Origin: an uncultured Eubacteriales bacterium
GTDB lineage: Bacteria > Bacillota > Clostridia > Lachnospirales > Lachnospiraceae
Assembly (NCBI GenBank): GCA_900545455.1
Contig: UQZF01000016.1
Coordinates: forward strand, 1-28,259
Direction: 5' to 3'
Length of the DNA stretch: 28,259 nt
Shown piece by piece: positions 6,984-14,080 of this stretch; position 1 is the first letter of the stretch; every line of letters begins with the position of its first letter. The notes beneath the pieces were generated by a model. The model saw only the letters and a program-made list of their open reading frames with translations. It was not told the DNA's origin and made no database searches. The position numbers and the translations under genes are program-made.

Positions 6984-8294
6984 TCAATTTCGCTCTTTAA
7001 GGTGTTCGGCAACCCTGCGCTTCAATGTCGCGGTCTCAAGCGGCGAGAACAGTATGTCTGATGTGAAATCGTAGGATGCGGCAAGGCGTATCTGCGCCAT
7101 GCTTCCCTCGCGGCATATAACGACAAGAGGTATACCTGAGAGAGGAATGTTGTGTATTGCCTCTAAAAGCTCACTGCCATTGTCGGCGGTGTCCGAGATG
7201 TCAATGTATATGCAGGAGACAGACTGTGTGCTGCCCGCTATCGCGGAGCTGATTTCATCAATGGAGCCGACCTGCTTTGCGTCAGTCATGGAATCACAGG
7301 CAAATTCAAGCATACTCAGGACATTGCGCGAGTTAGACATTACAAGTATTGTGCGGGATTGAAGCTGTGCATCTACGGTCTCAACGCCGTACTCGCTGTA
7401 ACAGGATTTGCCGGAATGCTTGGATGAGTAGAGTGCCTCGTCAGCCTTCGCAAAGAGGGCGGAGTAGTCCTGCTCGGTTCCGTCCGAGAAGGCAAGTTCT
7501 ATGCTTATGGTCACATTGTCAGGTATTGATAGATTCTCCTTGGCGGAGATTGTATTTACCAGCGCGTTGGTCTTTTCATAGACATCCTTGCGGTGCTCAA
7601 CATCGCGCACAAAGATTACGAACTCGTCGCCTCCGATTCTTCCGACTACATCGGAGCCTGTAAACTGTGATGCTATGACGTTGGAGACTATTGATATTGT
7701 ATGGTCGCCGACGGTGTGACCGAACACGTCGTTGATTGCCTTGAAGTTGTCTATATCCACAACGAGAAGTGCATGAGGCTTGTTCGGAGACTTTAAAAGC
7801 ACGTCCGAGATAAGGTTCACGGTTGTGACCTTGTTAAAAAGTCCCGTCATCTCGTCAAGCTCTGACTTTACCTTGAACTCTACATACTTCTGGATGAGAG
7901 ATTTCACTCTGCGCTTGGATTTTAAGAGGTTGTTGATTCTTGACAGGGCTGTGTTCTCGTCAAGAGGCTTGGTCAGAAAGTCGTTGGCACCGAGCTCATA
8001 CGCCTTTGCCTGTATTGCCTGGTCATCGCTTGTGGTGAGCACGATTACGGGAATGTCGAGAAATTCCTGCATGCTCTGGCGTCTACTTAGAACCTCGAAA
8101 CCGTCTATGCCCGGCATGACAAGGTCTAACAGGAGCAGATCTATCTCTGCCGTATTCTCCTGAATGATACGCATACATTCGCCGCCGGATGCTGCCTAAA
8201 GAAGGTTAAACTGTTCGCTGAATATTTCTTTTATTACAGTACGTTGAAAACGTGAATCGTCAACTATCAGAATTGTTTCTTTTGAGTAATCCAT
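6984..8294 (-). pseudogene. REC-GGDEF-pseudoREC diguanylate cyclase interrupted by an in-frame TAG at codon 33
   Basis: The true start is ATG 8294 with AAAGGAG upstream, giving 436 codons. Codons 1-32 encode the beginning of a receiver domain (MDYSKETILIVDDSRF, acidic pair D12/D13). Codon 33 (8196-8198) is TAG, where receivers usually carry Glu in the 'EAxxG' strand. The frame then continues cleanly: phosphoacceptor D57, switch Thr in LTT, K109 in TKP. GGDEF is intact at 221-225 (RIGGDEF); the inhibitory RxxD site is TGSD, so product feedback is probably lost. Residues ~310-436 form a second receiver-like domain without the acidic pair and with SP in place of KP, so a pseudo-receiver. Reinitiation at Met41 (8174) would remove beta1/D12/D13 and phospho-signalling but keep the cyclase. 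Role: c-di-GMP synthesis controlled by phosphorylation. Confidence 0.85.
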
Positions 8295-8417
8295 TTCCTA
8301 CTCCTTTACTTGTCTTTAATCCAATATTCTAACATAAATTTACTTTTTTTTCCATGACATTTTAGAAAATTAATAATAAAGTACTAATTATTTATTGCGT
8401 CTTAACCAAATCTTAAT

Positions 8418-8445
8418 TTGACATATGTAACATCTCTGCTAGAAT
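8418..8445 (+). promoter_or_regulatory. Near-consensus sigma-A promoter for the chemoreceptor gene at 8491
   Basis: TTGACA at 8418-8423, a 16-base spacer and TAGAAT at 8440-8445, 45 bases before the ATG. On the opposite strand, a TAGAAT (fwd ATTCTA near 8326-8331) could serve the divergent REC-GGDEF gene, but its -35 is weak. Confidence 0.75.
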
Positions 8446-8490
8446 AGATGTGATGTAGTACTAAGGGACTATTTTAGAGGAGGAATTGAC

Positions 8491-10182
8491 ATGAAGGATA
8501 AACTTAAGAAAATGAAATTGAGCAAAAGACTTAATTATGGATATGCTGTTGTAATTTTTATCATGGTATTATCCGAAATCATGAGTATTATAGGTTTTGG
8601 AGTGATTTTCGGCAATTTCAAAAGCTATGTCGGAACGGTTAACAAGGCGGATTCGGCTGCTAAACAGAGTATAATTGATATTAATATCGCAGCGAGAAAC
8701 ATCAGGGAGATGGCGATGAATCCGGATACCTCAACATACAGCAGTTATAGGGAGACTGTTGAGGCGAATATAACCGATATTGGAAATCAGCTTAATATTT
8801 TAAAGCAGGCAGATGTTATTGATGCCTCACTCTATAATGAATATTCCGATGCGCTGACATCATGGGGTGATGTAGCTTATTCAATTATGAAGAAGATTGA
8901 AAACGGTGAAGAGGAAGAGGCTCAGCACATGATTCTTGAGCAGTGTGCACCTGCACTCAACGGAGTTTTAGCAATCTCCGATGAGATAGATAAGATTACC
9001 GATGATTTGACGGATGATGCGGTAAAGGGAATATTTGTATCGGTTATCGGCGGCATTGTGGTTATCATTTTATTTATTGCAGGAGCAATAATTGTTTCAA
9101 TGAAGCTTGGAAAGGTGATTGTAGAGTCCATAGTTAAGCCTCTCAAGGCACTTGATAAGACGGCTGTTGAGCTATCAAAGGGAAATCTCCACAGTGAAAT
9201 TGAGATAGAATCAGATGATGAAATAGGTAAGCTCGGTGAGGCTCTTAAGGAGTCACTTGATACACTTGCACAGTATGTCGACGATATAGGACGTGCCATG
9301 AAGAAATTCTCTGACGGTAATTTTGACGTTCAGCCACAGGTTGAATGGAAAGGCGATTTCATAGGAATTCTTGATTCGTTTATGAAGTTTGAGAGAAGCA
9401 TGGCAGATACGGTTAAGGGGATTCAGAGAGCGGCAGACCAGGTTAAGGCAGGTTCGGATCAGGTTGCACAAGGAGCAACAGACCTTGCACAGGGAGCAAC
9501 GGATCAGGCAGGAGTTACTGAGGAGCTTACTGCAACCATTGAGACACTTGCGGACAGGGTTTCAAGCAATGCACAGAGTGTTAAGGCTATAAGTGCCAAG
9601 GTTGAGAATGTGGGAAGCAGCATAATGGACGGCAATGAGAAGATGGAAAAGATGGTTGCTTCAATGGATGAGATTGAGAAGTCATCTAAGGAAATCGGCA
9701 AAATTATTGAGACAATCAATGATATTGCGTCACAGACGAATCTCTTAGCACTCAATGCTTCAATTGAGGCTGCGAGAGCAGGAGATGCGGGACGGGGATT
9801 TGCTGTTGTGGCAGACCAGGTATCCGTGCTTGCGGCACAGAGTGCCAATGCGGCAAAGGAGTCCACAGCACTTATTGAGACATCGGTCAGAGCAGTTGAA
9901 AACGGTATTATTGCCGCCGATGAGGCTGCCAAGCAGCTTTCCGATGTTGTGAGCGGATCTAAGATTATAACAAAAGAAGTTAATGAGGTTGCAGAGGAGC
10001 TTGCAAATGAGAATGAATCGTTTGAGCAGATTAAGCAGGGTGTTGAACAGATTAATGATGTTGTCCAGACCAACTCGGCCACTTCACAGGAATGTGCTGC
10101 TTCAAGCCAGCAGATGAATGCACAGGCAACGGCACTTGAGGAGCTTATCAGAAAGTTCAAGGTTGCACATTTCAATAAGTAA
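8491..10182 (+). CDS. Methyl-accepting chemotaxis protein, two-TM with HAMP
   Basis: 563 residues with an excellent RBS (GAGGAGGAA). The layout is classical: TM1 about 16-40, an extracytoplasmic helical domain ~41-180 that looks like a four-helix-bundle (4HB/TarH) sensor, TM2 about 183-206, HAMP about 207-262 (IVKPLKALDKTAVELSKGN... ESDDEIGKLGEAL), then the signalling coiled coil. The hairpin tip reads NDIASQTNLLALNASIEAAR followed by GRGFAVVADQVSVLA. No CheR/CheB-binding pentapeptide is seen at the C-terminus (EELIRKFKVAHFNK). Function: transmembrane signalling to CheA/CheW; ligand unknown. Monocistronic, with its own promoter and terminator. No che genes are in the window. Confidence 0.96.
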   Translation: MKDKLKKMKLSKRLNYGYAVVIFIMVLSEIMSIIGFGVIFGNFKSYVGTVNKADSAAKQSIIDINIAARNIREMAMNPDTSTYSSYRETVEANITDIGNQLNILKQADVIDASLYNEYSDALTSWGDVAYSIMKKIENGEEEEAQHMILEQCAPALNGVLAISDEIDKITDDLTDDAVKGIFVSVIGGIVVIILFIAGAIIVSMKLGKVIVESIVKPLKALDKTAVELSKGNLHSEIEIESDDEIGKLGEALKESLDTLAQYVDDIGRAMKKFSDGNFDVQPQVEWKGDFIGILDSFMKFERSMADTVKGIQRAADQVKAGSDQVAQGATDLAQGATDQAGVTEELTATIETLADRVSSNAQSVKAISAKVENVGSSIMDGNEKMEKMVASMDEIEKSSKEIGKIIETINDIASQTNLLALNASIEAARAGDAGRGFAVVADQVSVLAAQSANAAKESTALIETSVRAVENGIIAADEAAKQLSDVVSGSKIITKEVNEVAEELANENESFEQIKQGVEQINDVVQTNSATSQECAASSQQMNAQATALEELIRKFKVAHFNK

Positions 10183-10192
10183 TATAAGTGTT

Positions 10193-10232
10193 AAACAAAG
10201 GCGGGGAAATGCTTCTTCGCCTTTGTTTTTTT
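10193..10232 (+). terminator. Intrinsic terminator after the HAMP chemoreceptor
   Basis: AAACAAAGGCG (10193-10203) pairs with CGCCTTTGTTT (10218-10228) around a 14-base loop, and seven T residues span 10226-10232. It begins 11 bases after the TAA. Confidence 0.9.
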
Positions 10233-10234
10233 GA

Positions 10235-10263
10235 ATGACAAGAGGATGGAATAATGGTATAAT
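10235..10263 (+). promoter_or_regulatory. Sigma-A promoter for the PBP-GGDEF gene and probably the operon
   Basis: ATGACA at 10235-10240, a 17-base spacer and perfect TATAAT at 10258-10263, about 79 bases before the ATG and directly behind the previous terminator. Confidence 0.65.
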
Positions 10264-10341
10264 AAGCGTAAACACAGACAGCATGGAACTTGGAGATCTT
10301 CAGGCTGATACTGCGGAATATATTAAATTGGGGATACGCTT

Positions 10342-12213
10342 ATGAAAAAAGTCGCTTTGATTTCTGATGGATGGAAGCGTCTGATTGTGTACGCTTGGGT
10401 TGCAGGCATCAGGTCATATATTGATGCGTCCGATGAGGATATATGCCTTTACCAGTTCAACTGCCATGGCAATTGGAGTACTGATGAACTGTATAATCAG
10501 GGGGAGTATAATATATATAATCTTCCTGAACTTTCAGAGTATGACGGGATTATACTTGACTGTCTTAACATCAGGGATGAGAATGTGCTTAAAAATTTGA
10601 TAGAGCATATTAAGAGGGCAGGGGTACCGGCTGTAAGCATAGCATGTAATATCGACGGGTTTTATTATGTGGGAATAGACAATAACAGAACAATAGAGCA
10701 GTTTATAGAGCATCTTTATACGGAACATGGATGCAGAAGTTATATATATGCCGGAGGTCCAAGAGAGAATTTTGAAAATGTGCAGCGTGTGCAGGCATAC
10801 AGAAATGCACTTACGAGGCTTGGAATCGACATAAGATGCAATCCGGTGTGGTATGGAGATTACGATTTTGACACAGGGGTGAGATACTTCAGCGAGTATG
10901 TGGAAAAACAATCGGCGAGCGGAGGAAAGATTAAGTTTCCGGACGCTTTTGTATGTGCCAATGATAATATTGCGACGGGACTCTGCCATTGCGCACAGAA
11001 TATGGGGTATAGGATTCCGGGAGACTTCAGGGTGACAGGTTTTGACAACCTTGATAAGGCAATGTACTTTGAACCGCAGATAACAACCGTGAGTCTTAAG
11101 CGGGAACAGATTGGTGCAAGGTGCATGGAGGTTCTTGATGATATATGGAATGGCAGGGCGGCATTTGAGAATACATTCATCGAGTCGGAATGTATATTCA
11201 CCGAGAGTTGCGGATGTCCGAACTCAGGACTGCTCGATTACAGAAAATATGTAAAGAATGACATTATAGGAAGCATTGACAAACTGAGAAGAGAGGAAGA
11301 ACTTATAAGACTTGAGGGAAACATGGCAAAATGCACATCCTATGAGCAATTGTTTGCCATGGTTACCGATTATTTCATGAGCCTTGAATGTGACGGGTTT
11401 GGAATAGTAATCGACAAAAGGCTCTATGATTCTGACGATGAGGACGTGTTTCCGGTTACCGGATATGAAAAGGATATGTTTATAACGGCATATCTTGGCG
11501 ATAAGCAGAAGATGTATACTGGAGAGAGTGCCGGCTTTTTGAAGGAATATATTGAAGAAAATGGCTCCGGCAATGTATATATGTTTACACCGATTCATTT
11601 CAGAAACAGAACTGTCGGTTACAGCGTTTTGATTAACGGAAGTTTTTTGTATGACAATCCGTTTTTTTATGACATACACAATACGGTTGTCAGAAATATG
11701 GAGAACCTTTATGCGAAGTTCCGTTTAGAGAAAGTTAACAGAAAGCTGAAAGATATATATAACCGCGACCAGCTTACGGGATTATACAACAGACTTGCAT
11801 ACAGTGAGATGATAGAGCCTCAGTATTTGAAGTTCTGTCGTGAGAACAGGATATGTGCAGTTACATTTGCCGATGCGGATTCGTTCAAAAAAATTAATGA
11901 TACTTATGGTCATGAGCGCGGGGATGAAATTATAAGAACAATTGCTAAAGTACTTTCGGATGAGTGCCCTAAAGATGGATATGTGTACCGGTTCGGAGGA
12001 GACGAGTTTGTTGCGTTCTTTCCGTGCAACGACAGCGGCGATGGGGAAAAGTTTAGAAATAATGCCGTAGCAAGACTTGCTGAGGACAATATACATATAA
12101 GCATGGGACTTGCGATTACAAAACCGTCGGAGAAGAGAAATTTTGAGTACTATCTGCAGGAAGCAGATAAGAATATGTACAAAATCAAGAATAGCAAGAA
12201 AAGACTTGACTAA
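10342..12213 (+). CDS. Diguanylate cyclase with LacI-type sugar-binding-like sensor domain (PBP1-GGDEF)
   Basis: 623 residues, with GGGGA before the ATG. Residues 1-~290 match the ligand-binding core of LacI-family repressors (YDGIILD; RVQAYRNAL; DAFVCANDNIATGL; FRVTGFDNLDKAM; EPQITTVSLKREQIG), but the DNA-binding HTH is missing and there is no signal peptide, so the sensor is cytoplasmic. Residues ~300-460 form a GAF-like linker domain. The C-terminal GGDEF domain has FADADSFKKIND and RFGGDEFVAF (GGDEF 552-556), so it should be catalytically competent; the RxxD inhibitory site is absent because the preceding loop is shortened. Likely role: making c-di-GMP in response to an intracellular sugar or sugar phosphate. 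The next gene, 36 bases on, encodes a c-di-GMP phosphodiesterase. The ligand cannot be deduced. Confidence 0.9.
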   Translation: MKKVALISDGWKRLIVYAWVAGIRSYIDASDEDICLYQFNCHGNWSTDELYNQGEYNIYNLPELSEYDGIILDCLNIRDENVLKNLIEHIKRAGVPAVSIACNIDGFYYVGIDNNRTIEQFIEHLYTEHGCRSYIYAGGPRENFENVQRVQAYRNALTRLGIDIRCNPVWYGDYDFDTGVRYFSEYVEKQSASGGKIKFPDAFVCANDNIATGLCHCAQNMGYRIPGDFRVTGFDNLDKAMYFEPQITTVSLKREQIGARCMEVLDDIWNGRAAFENTFIESECIFTESCGCPNSGLLDYRKYVKNDIIGSIDKLRREEELIRLEGNMAKCTSYEQLFAMVTDYFMSLECDGFGIVIDKRLYDSDDEDVFPVTGYEKDMFITAYLGDKQKMYTGESAGFLKEYIEENGSGNVYMFTPIHFRNRTVGYSVLINGSFLYDNPFFYDIHNTVVRNMENLYAKFRLEKVNRKLKDIYNRDQLTGLYNRLAYSEMIEPQYLKFCRENRICAVTFADADSFKKINDTYGHERGDEIIRTIAKVLSDECPKDGYVYRFGGDEFVAFFPCNDSGDGEKFRNNAVARLAEDNIHISMGLAITKPSEKRNFEYYLQEADKNMYKIKNSKKRLD

Positions 12214-12249
12214 ATATATCCCGTGAATGCGGGAAGAATAAGAGGATAT

Positions 12250-13629
12250 ATGAACAATATGCCGGACGATAAAAAAAATATTAATACGGAAAAACTATAC
12301 GGTATGGATAGAAAGGATTTCGAACTTTATATTTATTCACTGCGGAAGCTTGCTGAGAATAATATGGAATCCAACAGGACATTTATGACAGACCTGTATA
12401 ATCTCCGTGCGTTTCAGTACAAGGCGCAGGAAGAGATGCTTGCCAATCCTGAACTCAAGTTTGCGATGATTGTACTCGATTTTTCCAACTTCAAAGCGAT
12501 AAATGAGTTCTGCGGCAGGGATGTGGGAGACGGTCTTTTAAAGGCGACTGCCGATGCGCTGAGGTGCGAGAGCGGCGAACATGTGGTTTTGTCACATTTC
12601 AGGGCGGATACATTTGCCGTATTTACACCATTTGAACAGGAACAGGAACTCGTAGCCATTACCGAGAGAATCGGTGAGCATATTGCAGAATATAAGATGC
12701 CGTATAAGGCTCTTCCGGCATTCGGAATATGTATTGCTGACTATTCGACCATGTCCGTAAGTCTTATGAGTGACTATGCTACGATGGCACTTGCTACCAT
12801 TAAGGGAAAGTTCTATGCAAAGTATGCTTTCTTTGATGCTAAGATGCGCAAGCAGATGCTTGTCAACAAGATGATAGAAAATGATATTGTCGATGCACTT
12901 GAGGATGAGCAGCTATGCATATATATACAGCCTAAGGTCAACATTAACGACAGAAAAATAATAGGCGGCGAGGCTCTTGTGCGATGGCGTTATAAGGACA
13001 ATTCCATGGTGTCACCGGGAGAGTTCATACCTGTCGTTGAACGCAACGGGCTTATTATAGATGTGGATATATATGTGTGGACAAGGGTGTTCAGCTTTAT
13101 CGGGAGGCGGCTCGCGGAAGGAAAGAGGGTTGAACCTATATCGATAAACATATCAAGACTTCATGCTTTTGACCCTTCATTTAAGGATACCATAATAAAT
13201 CTTTCAAAGAAGTATAATGTTCCGCCTAAGTATGTGCCGCTTGAGCTGACTGAGAGCGGATTCTCAGAGAATCAGGAAATAATGTATGATAATATGGATG
13301 AACTTAGAAGCTATGGATTTACTATATCCATGGACGATTTCGGAATCGGATATTCAACGATGACCATGCTTAAAAATCAGCCTGTTGATGAGATTAAGAT
13401 AGATAAGGGATTCATTGATGACATAGAGAATCCTAAGAGTCAGAGTATATTAAGGCACACGGTTCAAATGCTGAAAGAGCTTAATCTTGATATTATAGTG
13501 GAAGGTGTTGAGAATGAAGCGCAGGAGAAGTTCCTGTCAGAGTGCGGCTGCACCAATGCTCAGGGGTATCTTTACTATAAGCCTATGGCGGTGGAAAAAT
13601 TTGAAGAATTGCTGGATGACGGCAAATAA
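12250..13629 (+). CDS. Degenerate GGDEF - EAL c-di-GMP phosphodiesterase
   Basis: 459 residues from ATG 12250, which has AGAGGA upstream; the GTG at 12223 has no ribosome site. The N-terminal GGDEF-like domain keeps the fold (VLDFSNFKAINEFCG) but the signature is RADTF (118-122) instead of GGDEF, so cyclase activity is very unlikely. The EAL domain is complete: EALVRW (EAL 241-243), NISR, LELTES, DDFGIGYST (Asp362-Asp363), KIDKGFI and VEGVEN, i.e. the metal-binding and catalytic acidic residues and the Lys are present. It should hydrolyse c-di-GMP to pGpG, with the dead GGDEF domain possibly acting as a regulatory GTP sensor, as in other hybrids. No TM segments. Co-transcribed with the PBP-GGDEF cyclase upstream and the Rrf2 gene 20 bases downstream. 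Confidence 0.93.
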   Translation: MNNMPDDKKNINTEKLYGMDRKDFELYIYSLRKLAENNMESNRTFMTDLYNLRAFQYKAQEEMLANPELKFAMIVLDFSNFKAINEFCGRDVGDGLLKATADALRCESGEHVVLSHFRADTFAVFTPFEQEQELVAITERIGEHIAEYKMPYKALPAFGICIADYSTMSVSLMSDYATMALATIKGKFYAKYAFFDAKMRKQMLVNKMIENDIVDALEDEQLCIYIQPKVNINDRKIIGGEALVRWRYKDNSMVSPGEFIPVVERNGLIIDVDIYVWTRVFSFIGRRLAEGKRVEPISINISRLHAFDPSFKDTIINLSKKYNVPPKYVPLELTESGFSENQEIMYDNMDELRSYGFTISMDDFGIGYSTMTMLKNQPVDEIKIDKGFIDDIENPKSQSILRHTVQMLKELNLDIIVEGVENEAQEKFLSECGCTNAQGYLYYKPMAVEKFEELLDDGK

Positions 13630-13649
13630 CAGTGAAATGGAGCATTAAA

Positions 13650-14069
13650 ATGAAAATATCAACTAAGGGCAGATATGCGATAAGGCTTATGCTTGATCTG
13701 GCATCGGATACGTCGGGAAAGCCTGTCAGCCTTAATGACATAGCTGCAAGACAACAGATTTCGGAAAAATATCTCGAACAGATTATATCGGTGCTCAACA
13801 AAGCAGGATATGTGAGAAGTATCAGGGGACCGCAGGGAGGCTATCTTCTTGTGAAAGAGCCTAAAGAATACACGGTTGGAATGATATTAAGAACTACGGA
13901 AGGAGACCTTGCACCGGTAAGCTGTGTCGGCAACGGTGCTATAGAGTGCGACAGGGCTGACGGGTGTGTCACAGTCAGGATATGGCAGAAAATAAATGAT
14001 GCTGTTGACAATGTTGTTGACAATATAACACTTGCGGATCTCGTTGACTGGCAGAATGAAAAGAAATGA
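13650..14069 (+). CDS. Rrf2-family transcriptional regulator with three conserved cysteines (IscR-like)
   Basis: 139 residues. ATG 13650 with GGAG seven bases upstream gives the classic Rrf2 N-terminus MKISTKGRYAIRLMLDLA; the GTG at 13632 is not needed. The winged-helix recognition region is evident (ISEKYLEQIISVLNKAGYV, then GPQGGYLL). Cys92, Cys100 and Cys106 sit in the C-x7-C-x5-C loop of Fe-S-binding members (IscR, NsrR, RsrR), so it probably senses iron-sulphur status, oxygen, NO or cysteine supply. The window's cysteine desulfurase lies 9 kb away, not adjacent as in isc operons. It sits between an EAL phosphodiesterase and a GH95 glycosidase, an unusual setting. The stop overlaps an in-frame-alternative ATG of the next gene. 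Confidence 0.92.
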   Translation: MKISTKGRYAIRLMLDLASDTSGKPVSLNDIAARQQISEKYLEQIISVLNKAGYVRSIRGPQGGYLLVKEPKEYTVGMILRTTEGDLAPVSCVGNGAIECDRADGCVTVRIWQKINDAVDNVVDNITLADLVDWQNEKK

Positions 14070-14080
14070 GAGGGTGCGAT

